Assembly (NCBI RefSeq): GCF_028769735.1
Contig: NC_088169.1
Span: 47,715,229 to 47,779,228, forward strand
Direction: 5' to 3'
Length of the DNA: 64,000 bases
Source: Zonotrichia leucophrys gambelii
Lineage: Eukaryota > Chordata > Aves > Passeriformes > Passerellidae
Of this stretch, positions 47,311 to 60,537 are shown one piece after another. The notes below the pieces were generated by a model. It did no database searches, was not told the origin of the DNA, and worked only from the letters and a program-made list of their open reading frames with translations. Every line of letters begins with the position of its first letter. The stretch's first letter is position 1. The position numbers and the translations under genes are program-made.

Positions 47311-48205
47311 CTAAAAAAAGACACAGAAAGGCTTGGGTTGGAAGGGACCATGAAAATCACATTCTTCCAAAGCCCCTGCCACAGGCAGGGATACTATCCA
47401 CCAGTGCAGGTTGCTTAGAGCCCTGTGCAACTTGAACATTTCCAGGGAGGGGCATCCACAATTTCCCTGTGCAGTCTGTAGCAGTGCTTCTACCCTCTGA
47501 ATAAAGATCTTTTTCCTGACATCTAATCTAAATCTCTTGAAGTTTAAACCCCTTCCCCCTTATCCTACCTGTCCATGTAAAAAGTTGCTCTCCCTCTTAT
47601 TTATAAGCTGTAAGCTTATAAATTTCTCTTATTTTAAGTACCAGAAGGCCACAATGAAGTCTCCCCGGAGTTTTTTCTCCAGGCTGGAAAGCCTCAGGTC
47701 TCTCAGTCTGCCACTGTAGGAGAGATGCTCCAGCCCACATATCATTTTTGTGGTCCTCTTTTGTAACTGCTTGAAGAGGTTCACATTTTTCTCATGCTGA
47801 GGACCCCAGAGCTGAATGCAGCATTTCAGGTGGAGTCTCACAAGGGCAAAATAGAGCTGGAGTTTCCTGCTGGCCTCCCCCCTTTTGACATAGCCCAGGA
47901 TCTGCTCAGCTTTCTGGGCTGCCAGAGTACACTGTGGGCTCACATCCAGCTTTCTATACCTGAGAACATCCAAGCCCTTCACTGCAAGGCTCTTCTTGCA
48001 GTCTGTACTCATGTCTGGGATTGCCTCCTCCCAGGTGCAGCACCTTGCCCTTCGACTTGTTGAACTTCTTAAGGTGCTCATGCACCCAATTCTTGAGCTT
48101 GTCCAGGTTCATCTGGATGGCTTCTCTTCCTTCTGTTGTGTCAGCTGGGCCAGTCAGCCTAGTCCTATCTGAAAAACTGATGAATGTGCACCTCTTTTCT
48201 GACAC
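47311..48205 (-). mobile_element. CR1: CR1 fragment, RT to 3' end
   Basis: On the plus strand the element starts with the complement of the 3' end (AGGCTTGGGTTGGAAGGGAC near 47330) and runs back to the RT catalytic region near 48175. Between lie the complements of the C-terminal ORF2 segments. It is 5' truncated at or near 48205. The frame is interrupted at least once near 48000. Confidence 0.88.
47629..48205 (-). pseudogene. CR1 ORF2 C-terminal remnant, frameshifted
   Basis: Two minus-strand frames cover one decayed RT. The upstream frame, 48205-47954, has F-S-D-R (48164-48175) where F-A-D-D is expected, followed by N-L-D-K-L-K-N-W and V-L-H-L-G-G-G-N-P. The downstream frame, 48081-47629, has C-T-L-A-A-Q-K-A, L-K-C-C-I-Q-L-W-G-P, T-K-M-I-C-G-L-E-H-L-S-Y and L-S-S-L-E-K-K-L-R-G-D. 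A shift between about 47950 and 48080 joins them. Catalytic residues are lost. Confidence 0.85.
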
Positions 48206-48367
48206 ATGTGTACATAGAATACTGTCTTGCTATTTTTCATATCCCTTACCAAAACCCATGACCTCCATGCCTTAAATTCCATGACCCCATTTCTACACAT
48301 ATTAACAGTATCCCTGTACTCCTCCCAGGTTCACTGTCTGTGCTTCCACTGGCTGTGCATTTCCTTT

Positions 48368-48929
48368 TGTGCTGGTTTTGGCTGGGGAAGAGTTTATTTT
48401 CATCACAGGAGCTGGTATGGGGCCGTGTTTTGGCTATGTGTTAAGAACAGGTTGAAAATATTGAGATGTTTTTGTTATTGCTGAGTGGGGTTACACAGAG
48501 CCGAGGCCTTTTCTGCTTGTACTGATATGTTTCAATGACGTTGGGAGTGCATGGGAAATTGGGAGGATACATACAGAACAGGTGACTCAAACCAACCAAA
48601 GGAATATTCCATACTGTATGACATCATGCTCAGTATATAAAGTGGGGGGAAGAAGGGAAAAGTAGAGGATGGTGTTTGTCTTCCTAAGTAATTGTTACAT
48701 GTTTGGTGCCCTGCTCTCCTGGAGATGGCTGAACACTTGCCTATCCATGGAAAACAGTGAATTGATTTCTTGTTTTGCATTGCATTTTGCATGCTTTTTG
48801 CTTTCCCTATTAAACTGTCATCCCAACCCATGTGTTCTGTACATTTTACCCTTCCAATTCTCTTGCTGATCCCACTAGTGTGGAATTGTATGGTACTTGT
48901 TTGCTGTTTGGTATGGTTAGAAATATTCA
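48368..48929 (+). mobile_element. Solo ERVL-type LTR, copy 2
   Basis: The LTR starts TGTGCTGGTTTTGGCTGGGG. Further landmarks: GGAGCTGGTATGGGGCCGTG, TTACACAGAGCCGAGGCCTT, TGACATCATG at 48619-48628, a TATA box TATATAAAG at 48634-48642, CTCCTGGAGATGGCTGAACA, and the poly(A)-type ATTAAA at 48809-48814. The end near 48929 is decayed. This is the copy with the best-preserved promoter. No viral genes follow, and no target duplication could be confirmed. It lies 160 bp past the CR1 at 47311-48205. Confidence 0.85.
48634..48642 (+). promoter_or_regulatory. LTR TATA box
   Basis: TATATAAAG lies six bases after TGACATCATG, an ATF/CREB-like site, in the position of the promoter in this LTR family. The pairing of both sites is kept here and partly in the other copies. 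Confidence 0.6.
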
Positions 48930-51900
48930 AGAAAGATACAGAGGGTAAAATGGGCTCAAATCAGAGTTCTCTGTGTAATCAGGGTAAACTACAGTCAGCC
49001 TTTCTCACTGACCTCTCACTTTCACCTCCCTCCTTGCCCCAACTGGCAGTGGGAGAGAGTTGCAAGAGAAGATTCTGTCAACAAATAACTTCAGCAGTTA
49101 AGGTCATGTTTTGAAATACTTATTAAATATTTTACTTATAATTATAGATCCTTGCCTTTGTTTTTATGAGTGTGAAATGGTCTTAGGTTTTGAGCTGAAC
49201 TGAGATTTGGAACTGAGACATCAAGAAATGGAAAATCATAATGTAAATGAGCCACTAGCTGAAGTGAAGAGAATGCAGTGTTCTTGATGCAGTCTTTGTT
49301 TTATGGTGGTAAGAAACCAATTGAATCTGTGGCCTGGTCACAGAAAAGTTCATCAGCAAGGTTAAATTATAAATTCTAAAAACCTTTGTTAGCAAGTGAA
49401 ACTACAGCATGGCCATATTAATGTGATGTATATGTGTACATTGTCATAAACCTTTTGAAACTGTAGACCTTTTCAGGATGCTATTAGTATAATTTAGGAG
49501 AATCAACACAATTATATTGGATTAGATAATGGAAATTGGCAAGATAAATAAATGTTTGAAAGCTCTTGGGGATATGGAACTGCATTATTAAATTAGAACT
49601 TCAGCTAAAATGATAAGGTCTGGTGATTACATTTTCATTAGTTGTACCTTCTGCAGTGTCACATAATAGCTTTGTTGATTGTGCATAATTTACAATGCTT
49701 TCAAAATGCAACACAATTACATGTCTTTTTAAAATATTGTTGTTGTGCTGGAAAGTAAATTGATGGGCCTAAGCATAAGTTAAAAGTTAACCTGCAACTA
49801 TGAGCATGAGTCTCGTATTTTTTGAACCTGAGGCATTTAGAGGAATGCAGTTGTATTTTCTCTGTAGAAAATATAGTTTTGCAATAAAATAATATTTGAA
49901 TTGATCATAAATTTAAAAATAAAAAATCCAGATCTCAAGGGAACTAAACCATATAGATGCTACAGAAAATAGTTTGTATTTTTCTTTTTTTAATGAAACT
50001 GGTTTTGTTTGTTTGAGGTTTTTTTTTTAAGATGAATGAAAAGAGCAACATGGAATCACCAGCAAATCTTGGTACCAAACATAAGGCACTTCCATAAGTT
50101 TAATTATTTTTAAATTATTACTACACAGTGTTTATTATTAAATATTGATTTAATATTACATGTATGGTGTAAACTATACTTTATAACTGGTACGTTACTA
50201 TAACCAAAGTGCTGACTTTGTTAAATATTTGTTCTTGCAGTACAGTGAAGCTTTTTGGTGCGACCCAAATAAATGTATTTAGACTCAGGAAATATATATA
50301 TTGTATCAGCCTGAATGAAATTTATGATGTGGCTGAACGAACTGCATTTCTTTGTGATGGACATAAGTCTAAATTATGAAAATAGAAGCCATAAAAATCT
50401 TAAACTTTTGGTGTTTCAGGCTGAAATTTTATGCAAAAGTCAATCTTTATTTTTTTCTTCTATATCAATATGAATTTAAATAGTCAAATGCAAAACAATC
50501 TGACTTCAAACTTAACTGGGGTTAGAAAAAATTTTATTAAGTTTTGGAGTTGCTTTGTTTTGTTTGCTTTGGATGCAAGGGAGAAAGGGTACTAAAATTT
50601 CCTTTTGACCAAGTATCATTTTCTGGAATGGAAAGTTCTGATTCCACTTTTTCCTAGACCTGTCTTGAAAATTTCATCTCTTTGTAGCACTGCATAGTGT
50701 CACATACTGAAGGGAACTCAGCAAAAATTACACAAAAAATAGACAATGTGACACTCAGGACTGAGAAAATGCTGGTATAACCAGAGCAAATAAAAGTGTG
50801 AGCAAACAGAGAGACTTGAGGGACAAAGATTGCAAGTTTTTATTTACCTCTGTAAGATCCTGGTAACAGTAGCAAAATTTTTCTTTTGTTTTTAGTTTTG
50901 TATTTCATCACCTGATTATATCAGGTGAAAAGGTAATTTCCAGATTATGATGCAGTCTGGAAGCAGAAGTATTGAAACAAGTTTTGTGATACAGTTTCTG
51001 TCTCCTTGCAATGTTCATAGGCTCTAAAGCTCCAGTTATAGCTGGCATGTTTGCCTACAGCCATTCATTAATCATCCTGTCTGGGAACTTTGTCCTCTAC
51101 TGTCCTGATTTGTTCGTGATGTTTCCCTAAAGGGAAAACTAAGATGCTGTTTTCACAGAAAAGAAAATTCCTTGAAGAAGCCCTTCTAAAAGTATGTTAA
51201 ATTTCCAAATCTCAAAACAAACTTTGAGTTTGTAAAATTTGGGCAATTTGAAATTTCTTTTAATTCATTCTTACATTCCTTAGTGTTCTGCCAAAGAATT
51301 TGAATTTGACATCTGATTTTTTTTCTGAATTTTTGCTAATGAAATCTCTCTCCAGAATTATTTGCCTAAATTTATTTAGAAAAAGATAAAATAAGACACA
51401 TTAATCTAAGTGAATGTAGTTTAATTGAATATTTAGGAATAAAAACATAAATTATAATAATTGAAAATATTTTAATTAAATAACTGCTGTGCTAATTATT
51501 CAACATATTATTATCTTCAAAGATAAGTAAATGAAATTTCTCATCTGCTGATGAAATATTAGCTGTATAGGAAATGAGAAAAGTGAATACTGGTAATTTA
51601 ATTTGATTTGTTAAAAATGTTCAATTAAAAATACAAATAAATATGAAACATGACAAAAAAGAAACAGTAAATGAAGTTCACTCCATATAACTTAAAGTAA
51701 ACATGCTGGTATTGTGCATAGTTATATGCAAAGTGTTTTGAACACTAAATACAGTGGAACTGAGAAAGAGAAAAATAAAGACTAGTAAAGGGAGTATAAA
51801 ATGCAATAGATTCTTTAGTCTAATCTCCATGGATTGGAGAATAAATTGCTACTGTGAAGTGAAGAAGGAAATATTAAATGCATTACGGTTTGGCTTTTTT

Positions 51901-52940
51901 AAAAATCAAATTATTGCATTGTAATGTCATTTTGTTTTAGTGGTTAGTTGAAAAAACAACAAAGACTTAGAAGACATTTTAGCTACAGGTTAATTGTTTC
52001 TTTGGTTGGGTTTTATCTTATACTAGGGCCGAGATAAATTAATCTCTGAGCAAAAGTCAGTATTTATATAAACTATATTTCAAAAGATTTATTTTTAAAA
52101 ATCTAGTTAATTTTGAATTTTACTGGACAATTATATTAGTTAATATAATGATCTTTCATTTTTTATCTAAAATCTGGACATGTTAAAGAAATTTTGTTCT
52201 TAAAGAAATGTAAAGGTTCTGTGTTGGTAAGTTTATTCTTACACTGGTTATTTATTTTTATCTTATACAGTTTAATTTCAGTTTGTAATATTTGGGCTAA
52301 GATTTTTTCCATTTAAGAGGGATTACAGCCTTTTGCTCAGTCTTGTCTTCCTCTCATGATAAAACTCATGAAGTTATATTTGAAAAAAAAAAAAGAAATT
52401 TCCCCAAAACCCCAAAGAAAGAACCTGAAAACTCTTGACAGGAGTTGTGGGAGAAATCAGTCCTCATTCTATGACAAGACTCAGTAGAGTTTAAGTGATT
52501 TTTGTAGGTTTATGATGGACACACACCCCACCTGCTCTGAAACTCATGTCAGTTTTCAACACAGATCAACAACAGGTTTACAACTTAGTTATCATGAGTT
52601 ATCATAGCTGCAGCTTTCATAGTTGATTCCAAAATAGAAATAACAATAGCAAACTTATTTCCAAGAGAAATGTCTAATTTCAGGTAATATTGACAAATTT
52701 CATAAAGTTACAGGGAAAATTTCTAGAAGGAAGTAAATAGCAGTCTCATGGGTTTTTTTCACAGCTTGGTGTTGATGGCACAGCAGATCTAGATCCCAAC
52801 CCAGGAATTTTACACTACAGATTTATGTACCTGAATAAGTTTATAGTAATTAATTCACGTGCTCTGATTATTTGAAGTCTTAAAAATATTTTCAGCAAAA
52901 TTGCTTCTTTCTCAAGAAACACATTCCCATTGGTTTTTTA

Positions 52941-52966
52941 TTTTTTTTTTTTTTTTTTTTTTTTTT
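52941..52966. repeat. 26-base T homopolymer
   Basis: Twenty-six T residues. As a poly(A) tail on the minus strand it would need a retrocopy to its right, where no gene-like sequence was found. Confidence 0.95.
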
Positions 52967-55208
52967 AACTCAGGCTTGTCAATGCTTGTGTTTAAAAGTA
53001 CACTGCTTAAAAGATTCATGCACTTGGCCCCTACCCAAGAATGATGTTATCATATATTCCTCATTGCTAGTCCTAGCAATATTCTCTGTAATTTCATTGG
53101 CTGCTGGATCATGAAATAAAGGTCAATTTAGTCTTCCACAGACAGTGCAGCTGATGGAGAGTCAGCCTACCTCATACTTTTGTGGTTCAGGTTTTGGAAC
53201 AATTCACTCATTTTAAAGAGACACCAGAGAACAATATTGTTGTTTTAATACCAGCACATCTTTGCAAGACTTGATAAATACCAGAAACTATTATACTGCT
53301 GACACTGCCTTTTTCCAATATTGCTTTCCATCTTCATTTCCCTCAGTAATTTTACTAAGCAATTTTTTAAAATGCACTCAAAGCAAACATCATGCTTAAC
53401 TTGCTAAAAGAGGAATGAAAATATAATTAATGTACTCCTGCAATATTGAGAAAGCATGGCTTTATTATTATTTTTTGCAAAGGAAGTAAATGAAAGTAAG
53501 AAAGAAATAATTTATTTCTTGCTATATTGTATCAAAATTATCTGCAATTTTAAGTAGTTCTCTGGCCTAGAAATCTGGTTTTGTAAGAAAACTTGTGAAG
53601 GACCCATAGAGTTGTGCTAGATTCCTGTAAAATATTCAGAAACTGTTAAATTCTGAGAGAATGAGTTTTATTCAGATTAGGCAAGACCAAAAAAGAAAAA
53701 TCTGGTAAAGGTAAAATTGTTGAAATAAAAATTCAAGGTTTAAATTAAAAAAACCTAAAAACCAAAAACAAACAAAGCAAAAGCAGAACACAGAAGTGAA
53801 AATATGAAAATGCACAGAATTCTAATGGAAGAGGGAATTCTTTCTTTCAGAGCAGCAATGGTTCTCTCCATTTCAAGAAGACAATCAGTTTCTACCACCT
53901 GAGTAATTACTGCCAAGCTGGGAAAGATTTGTCGGGTGCCGTACTGGGAATGGGGAACATACTAATGCTTAGCATAGTGAAACTCAGATAGCTTTGTGTG
54001 TATTAGCACTTAAGTAATTACTTTGTACTTTGAAGCTGTGTTTATCCAGCCTGCAGAATATTTTTGTGGATGGTAAAAGTTGCCCAAACTGTTACACACA
54101 GAAGGAGAGTTATACTGGGAAAAGTGGAGAAGACTGATGTAGCATCCAGAAAGAAATTGGGAAGACATTTTTGGATAGAGGCTTGCTGAGATTGGTGCCT
54201 CTGGTAAGCACGGTGGAGGGGAGGCACTGATTACATCACTCCCATGTTCCCAACAAATCTCTGTATTTCCATACATTGAAACTCCTCTTTCAGCAGTGAC
54301 AATCAGAACAAGCTCTGTCACTGAATCCCGAGCAAAAGGGGTGTCAGTAAGAGTTTTATTGACTTCAATAGACTCTTTACATAGAATATTTCATACCTAT
54401 TTTGCCTATAATTAATGTTATCTGCGCATAGATATAGATTTATAGTGCCTTAGGGTATTTGGAGGATCATACTATATGTTAGCAATAAAGAACCAAATTT
54501 TGTGAAAATAATTGTTTGTTAGTCTTTCTGTAAGGATAAAAGTTTTGCTGTTAAAAGAATTCGATATGTATTCCACACAAAGGATTTATCATTGATTTAA
54601 TGGAGTAGTTTCATTTCTAGATCCAGAATGAAATGTGGAAAGATAAGAGGCAATGCCTTTTAACATTACCTAGAGTTTATCTCTCTCAAGTTTAACAAGG
54701 AAAAGATTATTATCAGAAAAGAGAGCAGCCTATGTAAAAGGATAGCTATAAGGTAAAATGCCTAGGAAACTAAAAAGGAATACCTCTGAGGAATCTGCAC
54801 ACAATTTGGTTTATGGAAAGCAAAAAAAACAATAAACTAAACATCAAAATGGAAGCAATAATTTTCTTTCTTTTCTTTATTTTTAACATTCTAGTACCTT
54901 GCCTTTCTTTGAGAAAAAAGATGTTTCCATTATTTTTAATTTTTTTAAATTAATTTTTTAATATTTCCATTTAAAAATCAGGAGCTTTTATCTGCCAACA
55001 ATCTGAAAAGTGTTTATGGTGTATCATATGAAATAACCATATTATCTTTAAAAAAATGTATTTTTCTATAGAAATGGTTTGTTTTCTTTGATGCTTTTGT
55101 GATATGCATACTAACAGATGTATTTCCCTCAACAAAGTTGCATGAAGTATAGTAAATTCTCATTCACTTACAATTTTTCTTCACATATTATTTCATACAT
55201 ATGGAGAT

Positions 55209-55234
55209 GTACATCTCATACATATGAGATGTAC
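55209..55234. repeat. Perfect 11 bp hairpin
   Basis: GTACATCTCAT (55209-55219), a 4-base loop, and the exact complement (55224-55234). A related word, GCATCTCATATGAATGAGAT, follows at about 55267, so the same motif recurs within 60 bp. Confidence 0.9.
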
Positions 55235-55703
55235 TCAGTAATACTATTACTATAGTATAACCGAGTGCATCTCATATGAATGAGATAATTGTTGCTTACT
55301 TGGACTTGTACTCTTATTTCCAGTGCAGAGAAAGACAAAAAATAAGCCCACATTACTATGAATGATACTCCAAACCAATTAGAGTGGGCAAAATAATTGT
55401 ATTTATTTTACTTATTTCACTAATGGTCACAGTGAGATGTACTGCTAAAATGCAGTGTAATTTTTAATAATAGGGGAAAACAAATTCTGTCTTTTGTAAT
55501 ATGAAGTAGACCAAGGAAAGGCTCCAAATGAGCTAAAGGAGTTGAAAGGGATTTTTTTGTTGTTGTTTTCCCTCCCCCTAGCTGGACCACACAAGAGAAA
55601 TAGATGGTCTGAGAACTCTCCTATTATTCATTGTTGTGTTTTGAAAGATTCAGAAAAAGAAGAAGATTATTTTTCTTTGAACCTTTTATCAATACACAGA
55701 AAT

Positions 55704-55761
55704 AATACTTCATCTGCTCAAGAAATTTCTATAATACTTCATCTGCTCAAGAAATTTCTAT
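55704..55761. repeat. Perfect 29 bp tandem duplication
   Basis: The 29 bp unit at 55704-55732 is repeated without a mismatch at 55733-55761. Perfect identity in otherwise neutral-looking DNA points to a young event or to an assembly artefact. Confidence 0.95.
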
Positions 55762-58700
55762 CTTAGAGTATAAAAGATTGCCTTTGAGTAAAATGACAGA
55801 GTAGGGTGAGGTTTTTTGTTGCCTTTTTTTTGTTATTATCAAGACATCTATATGCTCAGATATTATGTATTAATCTTCTACAGGTATGAGCTTACCACTG
55901 AAAAAAAACCTAGAAGGTGCTTAGAACAACTTATCCTCTTATTCTTGATTTTGTATATCTCAAATTATTTGAAGGAACTCTAGAAATCTCTCATGTCAAA
56001 ATGTCAGTAAATTTTGTTTGTGTGTACATCAATAAATCTGAAAAGTCACTCAAATATTTCTGTGGTGAGAAGAGAATTATAGAGACAATTAAAACTGCAA
56101 TAGTGGAAAACATTTTATCTACTAATGGTGAAGACTTTGAAGCTCGTATTTCTGGGACCACATATCACATCCTGATTGACATTTAAGTAATATACAGCAC
56201 ATTTAAAAATAAGGTTGAAGTGTGTTCTGTAAACAAACTGAATTAGTATCACATTTACGTTCATGGAAAATCTGTGAATAAACTTCAGTCACGAATAAAA
56301 GCACTGTATACCTATACAGTACCCATGTAGTAGCAGATACTCTGCTCACTTTTCAACCTATTGAACAACACTGATAGCAGAAGAGTGCACAGCAATGTAA
56401 TTGGAAATAAAAAATTAATGATAACATTCTATGTGTCAGGAAACAAAAAATGTAGGCATTCAAGTTTGCAAATGCAAAAGAAAATGCTTCAACTCCAAAT
56501 GCTCCAATTAGTTGTGTAGAAACTGACTTTCAAATAAAAGAATTTCATGACTTATAATTCAATAATATTTAAAGACTCATTTAAGATGATACCAAAAACC
56601 AGCACAGGTAGAAGTTCTTGTCAATGATTATTTTATAACACATTAAAGTCTGCAGTATTGTAAACCTACAAGTAGTAGTTTATATTTTTCTCTACCTCAC
56701 CTCCTGTTTACTGTAAAATACTCTGAAAAGAATAAACTGAAAAATCAGAATTATGCAACTTACCCATCTTGTCATTTTTCTAAAAAAAATAACAGAAACT
56801 GATGCAGGAAGACATTTTAACTGAATGTCTTTTGATCACCATAATGTAAAAATATATTAATGGTTTCATTGTCATAAACCCTTTATAAACCTAATTTAAA
56901 TTATTTTGCTACCCCAAAGGGATATTTTAATTTTATGATTTAAAATTAAAACATTAAAAGGCACATGTGTCAAGACTGAAAAAATCAGTGGTGGTGTGTT
57001 GTATTCTTGCTGTGTAATTAAGAGAGATTCAGGGATCAGACATTGCAGCCTAAACATGCTGCAGAGAGGTGTCAGCTGAGCTACTGAACTATGACTGCAC
57101 ATTAGCATGGTGCCAGACTAAAGCTACTGAGTGCTGTCCAGTGTTGTCTCAAGGACTGAAAATGTTTCTGCTTCTGTGTTTAACATGAGCAATTTTCCAC
57201 ACCGTGTGTCACTAAGGAGTAGAGACATTTGCTAAGTTGCTTAAATGTCTTAGTGCTTACAAGGTCAGGGCTAAACTTTTATTTCCTTAGTTATGTGTGC
57301 ACTCAGCACTAGATCTTGATCTTCATGAAGTGTTTTTATCTATCTAGTATTACATTGATTTCACTGGGATATATTCACACTGTAGATGAGTCAGTATTCT
57401 GCATGCAAAACTTTATTGTGAGCATCAGCAGTATTTTAGTAAGAACAGCTTTTAAAATTCTATTTTTAAAGTAAAAATTTGTATGCTTAGTACCAGAGTA
57501 ACCAAGAATAATGATTTCTCAAAAAACTGGGATTTTTGATGCCAATATTTCCACCAGGATCAATTTGAATTAAATTATATAGCACAAAAAACAACTAACA
57601 TAAGCCTCATGTGTAGATAATCTAAACTGACAAACATTTTTATAGCCAGAAGTTATCCTGAAGATATATGGATGATGGCTGTACAGTTCTCTGAAAAGAT
57701 GAATATTCTCTCCACTTTTATAGGATTGTTCAGTTACATCTTCTCATAAAATCAGTTAACTTCTTGAAGCAATCTGTGTTGCTGATCTGGACAAAAAAGC
57801 TGGACAAAAGCTGGACGAAAAAAAGAAAAAAATTAATTAAGTCAAATAGGAAGAGGTCTCACGAGAAGATACTAACTTAGGTGCTTATAACAGCCTGTTG
57901 TGAAGTTGAGGATAAAGAAGCTGAATCCTAAATTAAAAGTATAGACTTATTCAAATATGTTCATGTTACGCAATTTCAGATTAAAAAGTAAAGCATCACT
58001 TAAAGAATACATGAACATTCTTGTGGGATCTCTGTAAGTAGTTAAAGTTCAATCTACAATTGACAAGGTATAAGAAACTTTATACAGGAAAAAGTCTTCA
58101 TACTTATGAGAAGATTTCTTTTTATATATTTTAATCTATCAGGAACAGTTCTGCCCTTTAATTATAGAAACTATTTATATTCCTTTACATAAAACTTTAT
58201 TTTGTAGATAGAAATTTTTGCCAACTTTTTAAATTCAAATGTTCCATGAAGGAATTTATTTTCTTCATATATAACACTTTAATTTTTTTTAATTGGTTTT
58301 TTCTTTTCTGTGTGATAGCATTTGTGCAGGAATTACATTCTGTGTAACATTCAGAAAATTATAACTTTAAATTCCAATTCTTTTTACTGTTTTTTAATGA
58401 TGGACTTGGCCTCATATGCTTAATTATTTATTATTCATCCATTAATCTGTTTCTTAATAATAGTCTGAGGAGGCTCTACATTTCAACATTCCTTTTTCTA
58501 AATATATTATTGAAAAGAAGCTTGGAAAGTGACTGAGACCTCTGTGTCTTAACCACCAAACCATTAAAGTTTGCATAATATGAATGAGCTTCAGTGTATA
58601 TTTCAGATTTATTTAAAGGCAACGTGAAAGCTGATTCAAAGCTTGCTCACAGCACAACATTAGCATCACACCCAGTAATCCTTACAAGAAGCACACACCT

Positions 58701-60537
58701 CTTGGCAGCAAGTCAGAAGTGGCCGCTGTCCCTGAAGCAGTAAGGCATGGAACCAATATGATTGTTAGGCATGGCCAGCTCCTGGGAACTTCAAGCCATT
58801 TTGCAAGAGCAGTTTGAAAGCTGCTATTTAAGGAGGCAGAAGCACATACAGTTATTTTTAGATGCAAGATATTAAAAGGTTGCTAAAAAAGGTCTTGCTA
58901 TATCAGCATCAAAGGATCAGAGTATCTGGATATTCCAACATTTGAATCTTATTTTGGCTTCTGGTTTTTGGTTTTTTTTGTGACTTTGGACTCAAAATTC
59001 ATAACACAACTAATCTCACCTGATGTTAAATAACCTTTGATCTAAACTAACCATTTAGGATCTTGCAAGAGCAAAGGAACAATTATTTCCAGGGAAGATT
59101 CACCATTTTTCCCTTCAACATATTTTATAATTCGGAATCAACCAGTTCTTATAAATGTATTTCACTGACTATTAAGAAAGTTAATATAATAATTATATAT
59201 CATATGTTTATATTACATGCCCAGCTTTGAAATCCATAGTTCCATTTATGACAGCAGACTCCATTTCCCATTATGTAAAATAAATTCTAGATTTTGTTAA
59301 AAAAAGTTTTGATTTTCTTTTGTTTTTAAAATATATTTAGTGTGCTTTTCCTTTTTAATTTAAGGTAAGCAAACTGGGCATCTTAAGTCTAATATTGCCA
59401 ATTGGGTGAATAAGTAACTGTAGTAAAATTTTAAAGGGATTTGATATATAAAAATATTCATTTAAAAAAAAAGAAAAAAGGAAAAACATTAAAACAATCT
59501 CTATTCTTCTCAGAATTATAATCTGACTGCTAATTAATGAGTTTGGTAAAGAGTCTCCTTTCATAGTTGTGAGTTCTATTGCTATACAGAAAATTTAAAG
59601 AGAAACATCTGGGCAGAATCCTCCATCTTTGACTCAAAGGAGATTTTCTCAAGTGTAACATAACACTTGATGCAGTTTCCAGTCAGGCCATGAGTTCAAA
59701 AGGCTTATTCATGCTTGAAAGCTTTGGACTATCTGCTAGAGACACCTGCACGCAGTCTTCTTATTTTTGAGAGGAATCCTTTTCACGCTGTCACCACAAC
59801 CAACCTCACTTCAGGAGGATTTTCAAAATGCAATCATTGCATGAACAGTGGCTGACCTCGGCAGCAGGCAGTGTCTTTTAGCAATGAATGCTTATAAAAG
59901 CAGACAACTGCTAGAATTACTGCCTCTTTCCAATTCTACCTCCTGCACACCTAAAGAGATAGAATATGAAAGATGAAACCAGCTCATTTTAGTAGCACTA
60001 AATACAAGCACAGCTAAATTTGGATGTATTTTCTGAAGGTTTTGATGACTGTGGAAGTCCTCTCTGACAAGCTTCTTACTACAAAAGTCTCTAAAGGATG
60101 CCTCAGTGCTGTTTTTTCAGTTCTCAGCTATTTTTCTCCTTGCACAGTGCTATTAATACACATACCCATTAAATGTAACCTCAGAACTTTTCAAAACCAA
60201 GTGTTGGAACTTTGTAACTGCACAAATAATCATGATTCATCTTTGATTTTGCCTGAAAGGAAAAAAAGGTCACATATGGTTGTTTATGGCCTGCAACTAT
60301 TACTCAGAAGATATATAGCTCTTGAAAAGTACTAGAATGTATAAATATAACTAGGATTAAAGGGAAGTGCTAATGATTTTGGTAAAGACTAAATGCTGCA
60401 CTATCTAAGTGTTGCAACTTAGATAGAATCAGTAGAGAGCTCCTAGCTCTTTTAAGACATTTTTTCTGAGAATCACAGAGCTCTTAACCCTCATGTGCAA
60501 GAAATCAGATAGGGAAGGCCAGAGACAAGCATGGCTA

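Larger units (their letters stand above)
48930..60537. other. 11.6 kb of AT-rich DNA without gene or known repeat
   Basis: No CR1, LTR or exon was recognised in this longest repeat-free stretch. It contains a 26-base T run (52941-52966), a hairpin (55209-55234), a 29 bp tandem duplication (55704-55761), and a TATAAAAG at 59893-59900. Open frames at 54010-54321 minus (103 codons), 55917-56186 plus (89 codons) and 60024-60335 plus (103 codons) show no recognisable domains. Some AT-rich blocks (49560-49820, 51300-51660) have the look of conserved noncoding elements, which cannot be judged without comparison. Confidence 0.6.

Noticed and set aside
48532..48930. 132-codon minus-strand frame
   Set aside because: Antisense to a solo ERVL-type LTR.
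52941..52966. Poly(A) tail of a processed pseudogene on the minus strand
   Set aside because: No gene-like sequence lies next to it and no flanking direct repeats were seen.
55542..55766. Possible exon after a pyrimidine-rich stretch ending CCCCCTAG
   Set aside because: The splice-acceptor-like sequence is good, but the encoded peptide is unknown, has no convincing donor, and includes the recent tandem duplication.
55917..56186. 89-codon plus-strand frame
   Set aside because: No similarity recognised; length is expected by chance in 64 kb.
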